From: Bos javanicus
Taxonomy: Eukaryota; Chordata; Mammalia; Artiodactyla; Bovidae
Direction: 5' to 3'
Length of the DNA stretch: 64,000 bases
Assembly: GCF_032452875.1 (NCBI RefSeq)
Contig: NC_083881.1
Location: 66,347,689 to 66,411,688, forward strand
Numbering within the stretch: the first letter of the stretch is position 1; each line of letters begins with the position of its first letter. The position numbers and the translations under genes were made by a program. Positions 47,033 to 59,091 of the stretch are shown piece after piece. Below the pieces are notes generated by a model, which ran no database searches, was not told the DNA's origin, and saw only the letters and a program-made list of their open reading frames with translations.

Positions 47033-47281
47033 CACCCCACTCCAGTACTCTTGCCTGGAAAATCCCATGGACGGAGGAGCCTGGTAGGCTGCAGTCCATG
47101 GGGTCGCTAAGAGTCGGACACGACTGAGCGACTTCACTTTCACGCACTGGAGAAAGAAATGGCAACCCACTCCAGTGTTCTTGCCTGGAGAATCCCAGGG
47201 ACGGGGAGCCTGGTGGGCTGCCATCTCTGGGGTCACACAGAGTCGGACACGACTGAAGCGACTTAGCAGCAGCGGCGGCGG
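47033..47281 (+). repeat. Bov-A2 SINE dimer with 9-bp target-site duplication
   Basis: Two Bov-A units with ttcactttcacgc linker, ending in cag/cgg triplets. ccagcctgg occurs just before and just after. Confidence 0.94.
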
Positions 47282-47289
47282 CCAGCCTG

Positions 47290-48092
47290 GAGTACTTGGG
47301 GATGGAGGGCTCTTATCTGACCACTCCCTGTTAGAGATCAAGTTCACCATCATGGTTTTCCTTACCACAGTTACAATGTAACACTTGATTTGCAATTGAT
47401 AATTTAATGTCTACTTCCCCTGCCATTGGAAGCCAGTGCTTGTTCTGTTCAGCCCTCCAGCTCAACTTGCATGGTGTTTGGCATGTGGTCAGTTTTTAAA
47501 AATATATTTGAATGACTGAATTCAATCATTCATCAAATTGTTCAAACTGCTGGGAAAACAACAGTGAGCGAAACAATTGATCCCTTGATTTTAAAACAGT
47601 CAGTCGATCCCTCTCGCCATGGAGCTGATATTCGAGTGGAAAGCTGGCTCCTACTGACCCACATTGACGGACCATGCCCACCTCTTCCCAACTCTGCGTT
47701 CAGCAAGGCCAAGCGGGTAGCGTGAAATCAGCCATGGTGGCAGTACTGACACCACAGGGATTGGTGAACATTACAAATTGGGTATTTTCCCCCTGGAGAT
47801 CTGGTTGCTAAACATTTACTGGCATACCATGGACAGCGGCCAGACATGACATGAACAGCTTAAACCATATATTACTTAGATCTTAGAAGTACTGTGGAAC
47901 AAAAGCAGGACAGAGCAATAGGAGTGTGGAGGGAAGGGAACTTCTGTTTCACACAGTGTGGTCAGAAGGCCGTCTCAGAAAAGATTACTGTATATCAGGA
48001 CCTGAGGCAGGTAATATGAAAAAGCAAGGGTCAGGAGGACTGAATCTTGGAGGAGGAGATAAGGGGCAGTTATGTTTCTTCTTCTTTTTTAA
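47290..48092. other. Intronic interval with reversed L2 relic
   Basis: 47515-47645 (aaacaacagtgagcgaaaca, catggagctgatattcgagt) is a reversed L2 3' end. No gene. Confidence 0.5.
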
Positions 48093-48227
48093 AGAAATAT
48101 TTATTTGACTGCACCAGATCTTTCGTTGTGACATGAGGGATCTAGTTCCCTCAACCAGGATCAAACCTGGGCCCCCTGCATTGGGAGTGCAGAGTCTTAG
48201 CCACTGGACCACCAGGGAAGTCCCATG
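48093..48227 (-). repeat. CHR-type tRNA-Glu SINE
   Basis: gatctagttccctcaacca, gcagagtcttagccactgga and ccaccagggaagtccca: reversed head and partial body with a T-rich start. Confidence 0.8.
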
Positions 48228-48264
48228 TTTCTTTACATAAGGTACAAGGGAGGCGATCAGATAG

Positions 48265-48460
48265 GATGAAAAGAATATTGCCTTTGGAGTCAGACCTGGC
48301 TTCAGCGAGGTGACCTGTGTGACTTCGCATAAGTGATTTCTGTGAGACTGAATTTTCATAGAGGTTAAATAATTAAGTAGAGAAAACATCTTATTGCAGG
48401 GTTAAATGAGATAATATAGATGATAAAGTATCTGAGAGATAGTAGGTACTCAGCAAATAT
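48265..48460 (+). repeat. MIR SINE
   Basis: tttggagtcagacctggctt, gtgtgacttcgcataagtga and gttaaatgagataatataga follow MIR. Confidence 0.75.
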
Positions 48461-48461
48461 G

Positions 48462-48694
48462 CTATGCTATGCTATGCTAAGTCACTTCAGTCGTGTCCGA
48501 CTCTGTGTGACCCCATAGACGGTAGCCTACCAGGCTCCCTCGTCCCTGGGATTCTCCAGGCAAGAACACTGGAGTGGGTTGCCATTTCCTTCTCCAATGC
48601 ATGAAAGTGAAAAGTGAAAGTGAAGTCGCCTAGTCATATCCGACTCTTAGCGACCCCATGGACGGCATCCTACCAGGCTCTTCCATCCATGGGA
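48462..48694 (-). repeat. Bov-A2 SINE dimer with gctat pentamer tail
   Basis: Starts with a (gctat)n run at about 48460-48478, then two Bov-A units separated by gaaagtgaaaagtgaaagtg. Confidence 0.92.
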
Positions 48695-48702
48695 TAAGCT
48701 TC

Positions 48703-48906
48703 CCTTATTCTTGTACTTGGTCGTGTCCAATTCTTTGCAGCTCCATGGACTGCAGCCCCTGGGCTACTCTGACCATGAGATTTCCCAGGCAAGAATACTG
48801 AAGTAGGTTGCCATTTCCTATGCTAGGGGATCTTCCCGATCCAGGGATTGAACCTGCATTTCTTGCGTCTCCTGCATTGGTGGGTGGGTTCTTTACCACT
48901 GGTGCC
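48703..48906 (-). repeat. Bov-tA SINE
   Basis: Diverged body, head ending tttaccactggtgcc. Follows the Bov-A2 within 10 bp, same orientation. Confidence 0.85.
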
Positions 48907-49653
48907 AAATGTCTTAGTAGAGCAGGCCTAGGTAAGCATGGAGAAGAGGTGACCCCAACCAGATTTTACCTACATCACTATTCTAATACAATATCACTTT
49001 ATTGGGTGCCTATGAAACCCCCCACACGTGGACACTAGATTCATATCACTTTAAACAACATTAGTGTATCTGTGGCTAAGTTTTGGTTTGTGAGTTCTAG
49101 GCTGACTTCATCTGATACAGCAAAGTAGGCAATTTTGAATTTTACAGCAAAAGATCTCAACTCAAACAATGCCTTGCCAGAGGGCATGTGTTAGTACATG
49201 GCTGACAGTCAGCAAAATCTGCTTGCTCCTCTTCCTGGAGAGTTTTAGGAGGGATGTAAACCGCATCTGCTCGGTCTCCCCAATGAAATAAATCAGGGAG
49301 GATTTGATAACTAAGAGCCCCAGGGCTGTGCTCACATCCATCACTGGTGTTTCCCCTGAGGCTCACAGGCATTCTAGATTTAAGGGCCTTCTCCATGTGT
49401 GATCTTGAAAGCCTGGCACAGTGCCTCAGCCCGGAGAACTTGGAAAACTCTCATCTGGTTACCCTGGACAAGAAAGAAGCACGGGACAAAGACTGTGGCA
49501 GTTGCGGCTGACATCATCCTAGATGAAATAAAAGGGTTTTTACTGACTTTTCAGATTTGTATACAAGCCACATGGCATGCTATTGATACCAGCGACAGTC
49601 TAATTTCTCCTTTAGAGTTAAAGCAAAATGAACACCATTAAAGACATGCTCCA
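48907..49653. other. Intronic interval without recognised feature
   Basis: No repeat or gene I can name. Confidence 0.5.
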
Positions 49654-49860
49654 CTTTCGTGGTAAAGAACCTGCCTGCAAATGCAGGAGATGTAAGAGAC
49701 AAGGGTTGGATCTCTGGGTTGGGAAGATCCCCTGGAGGAGGGCGTGGCAACCCACTGCAGTATTCTTGCCTGGAGAATCCCATGGACAGAGGAGCCTGGC
49801 AGTCTAGGTCTATGGGTCACACAGAGTCGGACACGAGTGAAGTGACTTAGTACACACACA
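49654..49860 (+). repeat. Bov-tA SINE
   Basis: Head starts at ttcgtggtaaagaacctgcc, full body, ends gtgacttagtacacacaca. Confidence 0.9.
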
Positions 49861-50554
49861 TGCTGCTATTGAGCCTGAGATGGAGAAATCAGAAATTATT
49901 TATCACAGGAAGAGAGAAGAGGAATGTATTATTAGAGCTGCTATTTCTCTCCGTTGGGAAACAATGGGATCTCTGCCTGCTCCAACCCAAAAGCTCACTT
50001 GGAGCTAAGGCTCCGCAAAAGCCTGAGAAACCCAAGCCTGCATTTTTAGGGACTATCCCCCTTCTTTCATTATGTCTTCTGAAAGCCTAACCGTATTTTG
50101 ACAGCTGCAGTTTGAATTTAAAGACTTTCAGCAGTTAATGTGAGTCATCAGCTTTGTGCTTCCACGCTGGAAGAAACAAAAGCAAGCCAATGTCACCCAC
50201 AAAAACAAACCTGTCCTTTCAGGCAAAGTCCAGCTGTGCCTTGCTCGCATCTCTCCTCCCCCAAAGCTTCATGCTTTTTCAATCAGTTATCCTATTCACG
50301 AACTGAGATTTTAGTTTCTGTTTGAGAGGGGAAAAAGAGGAGGAGCCCCAAAACAAAGCCTGAAAACATAAGTGTATCTGACCGAATAGGGTTGATTGAA
50401 ATCAGAAATAAGCGGGAACAAATAAGGCCCTAGTCTTGTTGAGCGCTTTGCAATTTCTAAACGGCTGTCAATCACAGCATCCCGTTCTCATTATGAACTC
50501 CCTATGGAGCAGCCAACTCTCAGGGAGTGATCCAGCTTAAAATAGCTGGATCAG
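49861..50554. other. Intronic interval without recognised feature
   Basis: No gene or repeat recognised. Confidence 0.5.
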
Positions 50555-50690
50555 TGGTTTTCAAACTCGAGTTTAAGATCAGAACTCCCAGGAGGGCTTG
50601 TTAAAACATCCTCCTGGGCCACACGCCTAGAGTCCCTGATTCAGTAGGTGTGGAAATTTACATTTCTAACAAGCCCCTGCCCCCACAAAG
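50555..50690 (+). repeat. MER5A-like DNA transposon remnant
   Basis: ggttttcaaactcgagttta, ctgattcagtaggtgtgga and atttctaacaagcccctgcc match the MER5A pattern. Confidence 0.65.
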
Positions 50691-51719
50691 CCGCCTGCTT
50701 GTGTGCACGTGCGCAGTCTGCTCCTTCTTGCACTTGGTCTGCACTCTGTGGGCTGCCCCAAAGCTGAGACCCTGACCTCCTCTTTCCGCACTCCCTTTCT
50801 CCCTCCAAAATTCCATGCATTTTTAGGGCCAATGACCACCCCAAGCATATCCAGCCAGGCATTTTCCTTGAACTCTAACCCCCATCTCCAGCTGCACCCA
50901 ACCACTTGTGTGGGCTCTTGCCCAGACTCGCTCTTGCTTTCCCCAGCAAAACCAGGTTTCCTCTCTGATAACTGAAGTTATCAAACACCCCTCACCCACC
51001 ATTCCCCATCTTAGGTCATAAACTCTTCCCCTGGGTGGGGATTATTGCTATGATCTAATTAATTCCACGGGCATAAGAAACATAAGCACTGAATTGATTG
51101 AACTGATTTGAATTGTAAACTGATTGCATCGTCCACCTTCTGCTCCGCACGTGCAGAGCACCAGGGAAGCCAAGATCTGAGTGTTCCTTGGATCTCCAAC
51201 ATATGAGAGACACACTTATTTCTCTCCCACACCCCACCAGAGTGTCTAGCCCATAGAGGGGAATGAGTAAGTACTGAATGAATAAATGAACGAGTGAGGG
51301 GATAGGTAGATGGTATTTCTGCACCCATTCTCTACCTAAATCTAATACTATATTATGTATTACTGCCAAGGTCAATGTACTAACACGTGGTTTTCCCTCT
51401 GACACCCTGTATTCAGCCCCTCTATCCACCAAAGACCGCAGCTGGAAGTCAGCTTGAGAAATCAAATCACCCCATAATTTGTTCCAGCTTAAATTCCTTT
51501 TCTCATCCCCCACTAATGCTCCAAACATGCTCTTCGAAACAAACAGTCTGTTCTACTTAGCATCCTCCAAAGACCACAAGCCCTGCAGTTCTCTCCTCTT
51601 CTTTGACTTGCTAGAAAAACCCTTCATCCCCAACCCCTGATTGTTCCATGACTCTCTGATCTCTTCTCTTGCAGCCTTCTGTCTCAGTACCACTTACCTT
51701 CCAAAACCACGTTGTTCTG
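50691..51719. other. Intronic interval with a possible L2 end
   Basis: 51225-51300 (gtgtctagcccatagagg ... gaatgaataaatgaacgag) resembles an L2 3' end. The rest is unrecognised. Confidence 0.45.
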
Positions 51720-53262
51720 TGTGAATGTTTGTGTCTATATAAACTATACCATAAACTACACATATTTAATGTATACAATCTGATAAATTTGACATAGCAA
51801 CATATCACCATAATCAAGATAACATACCCATCACCTCCAGATCCCCAGTTTCCTAGTTGCCACTGGTAACCCCTCCACCTGCCCCATCCCTCCCCCTGGT
51901 CCCAGGCAGCCACTCATCTGCTGATCTGTATCACACAGATTAGTTACCATTTTCTAAAATCTCATATAAATGGAATCCTACAATATGTACTCTTTTTCTG
52001 GTCTTGTTTCTTTCATTCAACAGGGCTATTTTGACATTCATCCAGCCTGCTCCATGTGTCAGTGTGCTGTGCTCATTCGCTCAGTCGTGTCTGACTCTTT
52101 GTGGCGACCCCATGGACTGTAGCCTGCCAGGTTCCTCTGTCCATGGAATTTTCCAGGCAAGAATCCTGGAGTGGGTTGCCATTTCCTTCTCCAACATGTG
52201 TCAGTAGTCCATTCTTTCCATTGCCCAGTAGTATTACATTGTATACATATCTCACAATTCTTTATCAGTTCACCTGTCGATGATTTGAGTTGTTTTGATT
52301 TGATTTGAGTTTCCAGTTTTAGCTTATTACAAGTAGACATTTGTGCTCAGATCTTGGTTTGAACATAAACTTTACTTTCTTTTGAGTAAATACCTAAGAG
52401 TGGAATGGTTCGATATCATGGTAAGTACATATTTAATTTTGTAAGAAACTTCTAATCTGTTTTCCAAAGTGGTTGAACCATTTTATCTTCCTACCAGGAA
52501 AAATGATGATTCTGTTTCCAACTTTGCCATTACTTGACATGGTCAATACTTTAAAATGTATTCAATCTAGTGGAAGTAGAGTGGGGCCATCTTGTTTTGG
52601 CTTTAATTTGTATTTTCCTAGTGACTAATAAGTTTGAGCATCTCTTTTTTATATATCTTCTTTGGTTTAGTGTCTATTCAAATCTTTTGCCCATTTTGAC
52701 TGGGCTGTTTATTTTCCTATTATAGAGTTATAAGAATTCTTTATAAATTTTAAGATCCTTTGTTGGATATATTTAATTTCAGTCTGTGATTTGCCTTTTC
52801 AGTTTAGTAGCAGTTTATTTTGCAGAGCAAATATTTTAATTTTGATGATGTTCAATTTACTGAGTTTCTCTTTTGTGTTCTGTGCCCTATTTAAAAAATC
52901 CTTGCCAAACCCAGGGTCATCAATTTTTCCCCTACATTTTAATATAGACATTTATATGTTTCTCCTTTATATTAACATTTAAAATCAGTTTTAAATAAAT
53001 TTTTGTATATGGTATGAGGTAAGGGTCAAGGTCCATTTTTTTACACATGGCAATCCAATTGATGTAACACCATGAGTTGATGACATTATTCTTTACCAAT
53101 GAATTTCCTTGGCAACTGTCAAAAGTCATTCCACCATAAATGTGTGGGTCTATATCTGGACTGTATTCTGTGCCAGTGATGTCCACTTGTACATGCCTAC
53201 CACACTGCTCTGATTACAACTGCTTTATAGTCAGTCTTAAGATAATTGGATCCCTCCAACTT
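51720..53262 (-). mobile_element. Old L1 LINE, split by a Bov-A
   Basis: Reversed L1 3' UTR and ORF2 end (aaattttaagatcctttgttggata, shortened: agatcctttgttggata; agtttctcttttgtgttctg; catggcaatccaattgatg). Diverged. Confidence 0.75.
52064..52194 (-). repeat. Bov-A SINE monomer with 11-bp target-site duplication
   Basis: tgctgtgctcattcgctcag through ccatttccttctccaa. catgtgtcagt before (about 52053) and after (about 52195). Confidence 0.92.
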
Positions 53263-53466
53263 TATTTTTCTCAAAGTTTTACTTGATTCTCATTATTTGC
53301 AGATTCCACACTTGCCAATTTACCTACTTTATAACATGTACTGGGAACCCAGAATCGATACTTGAGCATTTTCGTGGTCCTTCGTGGATCTGTGCAGAGT
53401 GGTGAAACTGTTGAGCCGCTGCACTTGCCTAGTGAAAGTCAAACAAACAGTGCTCTGCCTTCTCTG

Positions 53467-54655
53467 CCGGGAGCCGGCATATTGCATACTGAGTGCATAT
53501 TGCATATTGAGTGCAGCACTTTCCACAGCATCATCTTTCAGGATCTGGAATAGCTCAACTGGAATTCTATCACTGCTGGGAGCCAGCGTGAGGAGCTCCA
53601 CCCATGACAAAGGTCATGAGGAAGGAGGCTCGGCATACGCAAAGGCGGGATCCAGCCTCAGGAGTCCCCCTGGAAATTCTTGAGCATTTACACCCCAAAC
53701 CAGAGTCTGCCTACTTTCTGCTTTGTGCCTTCACCTACACCTCTGACTTTATGGGGGGCTGTCCCCCACTACCTCTCTCTGAAAAAGAGTTAGCTTACAG
53801 CTCCAGTTAATAATTCCTGGGTGTGACAGTGTTTCAACCTACAAACTCCTTTGGAAGTCCTCTAGCCTGCCTGAATAGGTTTTTTCCGGCCACATGTGAT
53901 TGCTCAGAGCCTCCCAACTGTGAGAGGCATGAAATGTTCTAAACTGTCTAAATACAGATTCCTTTGAGCAGTTAAAAGATTGATTAGAAATTGTATTGGT
54001 GAAGGGATTTTCACTTGTCAGGCCAATGTTTGCTGCTAAATTTCCATATCCCTTACCTGCTGTGTCCCTGGCAGTGTATTGATTAATATAATTGGTGTAA
54101 GTAGTAGCTTTAATGTTTGTAACCTGGGACCCTTGAGTTAATTCTTTTTCTTGTTATAGCCCACCACACCTTTGCTCTGTAGGAATGCAACTTTATCTAA
54201 TGCTTTTGGAGGGTGGCGCTTGACTTATCACCTTTAGAGAAAAATAAGTTTTCTGAAGAAAGGGTCTTAAAATGTTAACAAGCCTCCGGTCCAGAAGATG
54301 ATGCAAATCACCTAAGCTTTTGCATATAAGTTTGCAGGAAGAAAGCCTGGCTTGCTGCATGACTCTACCCCTTCCCCCATTATCCTCTATGCATAACTTA
54401 AGGTGTAAAAACTACTTTGGAAAATCAAGTGCGGGCCTTGTTCACCGAAACTTGGTCTCACCATGTCGTTCTTTCTCTTACCTTCTGGCTGAATTATTCA
54501 GCCTCTTTTCTCCACTGAATTTCCTCACTGAGCTATCCTTATTCCATTACTCTTTATATCCTTAATTAACGTTTAATTAAGCAGTTGTTTCCTGATCCTC
54601 GCCGACGCCGTCCCCGCCTCGAATTCCCTGGATCCACCGGGGCTGGACCCCGGCA
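53467..54655 (+). mobile_element. Solo LTR of a BTLTR1-like class II endogenous retrovirus
   Basis: Starts tgccgggagcc, ends gctggaccccggca, and is flanked by the 6-bp duplication cttctc (53461-53466 and 54656-54661), as expected for ERVK-type integration. The host Tigger sequence resumes at the right flank. There is no internal gag/pol/env, so recombination between two LTRs removed the interior. Near its 5' end it contains a BovB scrap (53478-53575). Family assignment is from memory. Confidence 0.8.
53478..53575 (-). repeat. Internal BovB scrap inside the LTR
   Basis: gtgcagcactttccacagca and agctcaactggaattctatc are the reversed BovB RT region (just before the QQIWK segment). Neither BovB end is present. 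tgccgggagcc and tgctgggagcc flank it. Confidence 0.85.
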
Positions 54656-54937
54656 CTTCTCATTTCGGCACTCATGCTATAAGCAAATATCTTTTTTGTG
54701 CTCTGTTTAAAGCCATAATTTTAGAATTTTTGTGCTGTCTGTTGGTGACTTCACTGTTACAACGGCCCCTACGAGTAGTGTTGAAGCGCTGTCTGGTGTC
54801 CCTAAGGCAAGAAGGCCATGATGTGCCCCAGGGAGGAAAGATGTGAGATGAGCTTCGTTCAGGCGTGAGTGATAGTGCTGTCGGCTGTAAGTTCAATGTT
54901 AATAAATCAACAACATACACTCGATCGAGGCTGTGTT

Positions 54938-55138
54938 GTGAAATCACTCAGTTGTGTCCGACTCTTTGTGACCCCATGGACTGTAGCCCACCAGGCTCCT
55001 CCATCCATGGAATTTTCTAGGCAAGAGTACTGGAGTGGGTTGCCATTTCCTTCTCCAAGGGATCTTCCCAACCCAGGGATCCAAACCGGGTCTCCTGCAT
55101 TGCAGGCAGATGCTTTACTGTCTGAGCCACCAGGGAAT
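54938..55138 (-). repeat. Bov-tA SINE inside the Tigger element
   Basis: Body gaaatcactcagttgtgtcc, head ending gagccaccagggaatcg. Confidence 0.92.
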
Positions 55139-55439
55139 CGCTAAGGTGTCTTTAAACAGAAACACCCCTAAATAAAGGTTCTGTATTGATTTGTGAAATA
55201 TTGTGGCCAGAGGCTTGCAGGAAGCTAACCCTATATTTCCCCTAGGAACCATAATCCAGTACCCACTAGTTCAGTGTTCACAGACTTACAAACCATAACT
55301 ATTGTGAGTAATAAGAATTGATTGTATTTGACTATTCAATTGTTTTTTTTTTTTAATTTTCATCTATATTTTAGAATCAGGTCATCAGTTTCTCCTCAAA
55401 AATGTCTGCTAGGATTTTGATAGGGATTGCTTTGAATCT

Positions 55440-55719
55440 TGGAGAAGGCAATGGCACCCCACTCCAGTACTGTTGCCTGGAAGGTCCCATGGATGGAGGA
55501 GCCTGGTGGGCTGCAGTCCATGGGGTCGCTGGGAGTCGGACACGACTGAGCGACTTCACTTTCACTTTCCACTTTCATGCATTGGAGAAGGAAATGGCAG
55601 CCCACTCCAGTGTTCTTGCCTGGAGAATCCCATGGACAGAGAAGCCTGGTAGGCTGCAGTCCATGGGGTCGCACAGAGTCGGACACGACTGAAGCGACTT
55701 AGCAGCAGTAGCAGCAGCA
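55440..55719 (+). repeat. Bov-A2 SINE dimer with 11-bp target-site duplication
   Basis: Near-consensus dimer. gctttgaatct at 55429-55439 and 55720-55730, splitting the L1 phrase attgctttgaatctatag. Confidence 0.96.
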
Positions 55720-55985
55720 GCTTTGAATCTATAGATCATTTTAGAAAGGACTGACATCTAAGCAACAGTTAAGTCTTCTATTTGATGATTTGCTGATCTT
55801 TCCATTTCTTCAAGTCTTCTTTAATTACTGCAGACATCATTTGTATTTGTCAACATATAGATCATGTCATGTTTTGCTAATTTATCTCTAATTTCTATAT
55901 TTCTTATACTAGTGTAAAACTTTTTAAATGTCTATTTCAGATTTTTGTTGTAGTATATAATGATGAGAGAATAGCATTGAAACAT

Positions 55986-56220
55986 GTATATTATCATATG
56001 TGAAACAGATTGACAGTCCAGGTTCGATGCATGAGACAGGGTGCTCAGGGCTGCTGCACTGGGATTACCCTGAGGGATGGGATGCAGAGGGAGGTGGGAG
56101 GGGGCCTCAGGATGGGGAACACATGTACACCCATGGCTGATTCATGTCAGTGTATGGCAAAAACCACTACAATATTGTAAAGTAATTAGCCTCCAATTAA
56201 AATAAATAAATAAAATACAA
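55986..56220 (+). mobile_element. Bovine-type L1 3' end, very short
   Basis: tcgatgcatgagacagggtg, gaacacatgtacacccatgg and aagtaattagcctccaatta, followed by (aaat)n, are the ruminant L1 3' UTR. Confidence 0.85.
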
Positions 56221-56523
56221 TCAAATATTTTGTATATTGACTTTTTATCTTGCAACCTTGCTGAATTCATTAATAAATTTTAGAGATTTTTTTTGAAGAT
56301 TCTATTAGCTTTTCTACATATGCAGTCAAACAGTCTGTAAGAACAGTTTTACTTTTTCCTTTCCAATCTGTATTAATTTCTAATTTATTTTTATTTCATT
56401 ATTATATCAGTTAAAACATCCAGTCCAACGTTGAATGGAAGGATGGCAATGGACATACTTTTTTGTTCTTTATCTTAAAAGGAAAGCACTTAGTCTTTTA
56501 CTCTTGGGTATGATGTTAACTCT

Positions 56524-56728
56524 TGTTGTTGTTCAGTCACTCAGTTATGTCTGACTCTTTGTGACCACATGGACTGTAGCACACCAGGCTTCCCTGTCCT
56601 TCACTATCTCCTGAAGTTTGTTCAAACTCATGTCCACTGAGTTGATGATACCATCCAACCATCTCATCCTCTGTTGCCCCCTTCTCCTCCTGACCTCAAT
56701 CTTTTCCAGCATCAAGATATTTTCCAAG
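56524..56728 (-). mobile_element. BovB 3' end with target-site duplication, inside L1
   Basis: About 205 bp of the extreme 3' end. gatgttaactct lies directly before and after the element. Confidence 0.93.
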
Positions 56729-58335
56729 ATGTTAACTCTAGGTCTTTTCATATATGCTCTTTATCAGGTCAAGGAATTTCCCTTTTATTTCTAGTTTATT
56801 GAGAGTTTTTTTATCATGAATGAACATTGGGTATTGGTCAATGCTTTTTGGACATCTACTGAAATGATCTTATGACTTTACATTTTTTTAGGCTATTAAT
56901 ATGGTAAATTAAATTATATTAATTTTTATTGAGGTATAATCAATATTGTGTAAGTATAGTCAATATGTACAAGTATACAATATAGTGATTCACAATTTTT
57001 AAAGTTATAAAATATTGGTTATATTCTCTGTGTTGTGCAATATATCCTTGCAGTTTATTTTAGACACAATAGTTTGTATCCCTTAATCTCCTATCCCTAT
57101 TTATCCTTCCCCTCTCCCTCACCCCATGGGTAACCACCAATTTGTTTTTATACCTGTCAGTCTGTTTCTTATTATAGTCACTAGTTTGTTGCATATTTTT
57201 AGATTCCACATATCAGTGATATCATCCAGTATTTGTCTTTCTCTGTCTGGCTTATTTCACTTAACATAAAAGCCTCCAGGTCCATTCATGTTGTTGCAAA
57301 TGATAAGATTTCATCCTTTTTATGGCTGAGAAGTATTCCATTGTATATGTATGCCACATTTTCTTTATTCATTCATCTGCTGATGGACACTTAGGTTGCC
57401 TCCATACCTTGGCAACTGTAAATAATGCTGCTATGGAAAACAGAGTGCATATATCTTTTTGAATTAGTATTTTTGTTTCTTTCAAATATACACCCAGGAG
57501 TGGAATTGCTGGATCATATATAGTCCTGTTTTTAGTTTTGTGAGAACCCTCTATACTGTTTTCCACAGTGGCTACACAAACAGGATTCCTTTTCCCCCAC
57601 ATCCTCACCAGCGTTTATTATTTGTGGGGTTTTTTTCTTTTTCTTTTTTGATCATAGACATTCTGACAGATATGAGGCGATATCTCAATGTGAATTTGAC
57701 TTACATTTCCCTGATGATTAGCAATGTTGGGCATCTTTTCATGTGCCTGTATGCCATCTGCCTGTCTTCTTTGGAAAAATGGCTATTCAGGTCTGCCCTT
57801 TTTTTTTTTTTTTCAGTTCAGTTGTTTGTTTTGATGTTGAGTTGCATGATCTGTTTATGTATTTTAGATGGTAACCCCTTATCAGTCATATCATTTGCAA
57901 ATATTTACTCCCATTCTGAAGGTTGTCTTTTTGTTTTGTCTTTTCTTTAACTGTACAAAACTTTTAAGTTTAATTAGATCCCATTTGTTTATTTTTGCTT
58001 TTATATTCTTTACTTTAGGAGACAGATCAAAAAAAAAAAAATTTGCTATGATTTATGTTCTGTCTATGTTTTCCTCTAGGAGTGGTTTTGTGGTTCTGAT
58101 ATAACATTTAGGTCTTTAATCCATTTTGCATTTATTTTTGTATGCTGTATTAGAGAATGCTTTAATTTCATTCTTTTACATGTAGATTACATGTAGATGT
58201 CCAGTTTTCCTAGCACTACTTAGAAGAGACTCTTTTTTCTCCACTGTATATTCTTATCTCTTCTGTCATAGATTAATTGACCATAAGTACATGGGTTTAT
58301 TTCTGGACTATCCTGTTCCATCAGTCTGTGCGGTT

Positions 58336-58337
<2 letters not shown>

Positions 58338-58366
<29 letters not shown>

Positions 58367-58393
58367 CAGAGAGAGAAAGAGAGAGAGAGAGAC
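58338..58393. repeat. (gt)n(ga)n microsatellite
   Basis: gtgtgtgtgtg followed by about 45 bp of interrupted gagaga. Located inside L1. Confidence 0.96.
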
Positions 58394-58682
58394 ATTACAT
58401 ACTGTTTTAACTACTATAGCTTTGTAACATAGTCTTAAACCAGGGAGTAGAATTCCTCTAGTTATTTTCTTCTTTTTCATGATTGTTTGACTACTGATGG
58501 TCTTTTGTGTTTCTATACAAATTTTAAAATTATTTGTTTTAGTTCTATAAAAAAATGCCATTGGTATTTTAATACGAATTGCATTGAGTCTGTAAATTGC
58601 CTTGAATAGTATGGTTATTTTAACATTAATTCTTCCAATCTGAGAACATAGTATATCTTTCCATCTATGTGTGTCATCTTCA

Positions 58683-58802
58683 ACTTTTTTTTTGGCTGTG
58701 CCACATGCATGTGGGATCCTACTTCCATAACAAGAGACTGAACCTGCACCCTCTGCAGTAAGGTGCAAAGTCTTAACCACTAGACTGCTAAGGAACTTCC
58801 TA
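58683..58802 (-). repeat. CHR-type SINE head and partial body
   Basis: ttttttttggctgtgccaca, cttaaccactagactgcta. Flanked by atcttcaa on both sides. Confidence 0.82.
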
Positions 58803-59091
58803 TCTTCAATTTCTTTAATCAGTGTCTTATAGTTTCCAAGTACAGGTCTTTTACATCCTTAACTAGGTTTATTCCTAGGCATTTTATTCTTTTTGATGCA
58901 ATGGTAAATGGGCTTTTCCCTTAATTTCTCTTTCTGATATTTTGTTGTTAGTGTATAGAAACGCAACAGATTTCTGTATATTAATTTTGTATCCTGCAAC
59001 TTCACCAACTTTGTTAATGAGTTCTAGCAGTTTTCTGGTGGCATGCTTACAATTTTTTTATGTATAGTATCAGTCATATATTAATTGATTT

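Larger units (their letters stand above)
53270..55335 (+). mobile_element. Tigger-like (pogo) DNA transposon, twice interrupted
   Basis: Host segments 53270-53466, 54656-54937 and 55139-55335. Left end ttgattctcattatttgc and right end gtaataagaattgatt are imperfect inverted repeats. 54766-54930 keeps a decayed transposase N-terminus (plus strand, ATG lost), a helix-turn-helix type DNA-binding region with frameshifts. Right-hand phrases gtgtctttaaacagaaacac and aaataaaggttctgtattga are familiar Tigger sequence; exact subfamily uncertain. Confidence 0.7.
55345..56895 (-). mobile_element. L1 LINE ORF2 segment, with three insertions
   Basis: Reversed ORF2 (gattttgatagggattgctt, tatcttgcaaccttgctgaa, tcaatgctttttggacatct). 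Interrupted by Bov-A2 (55440-55719), L1 3' end (55986-56220) and BovB (56524-56728). Confidence 0.82.
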
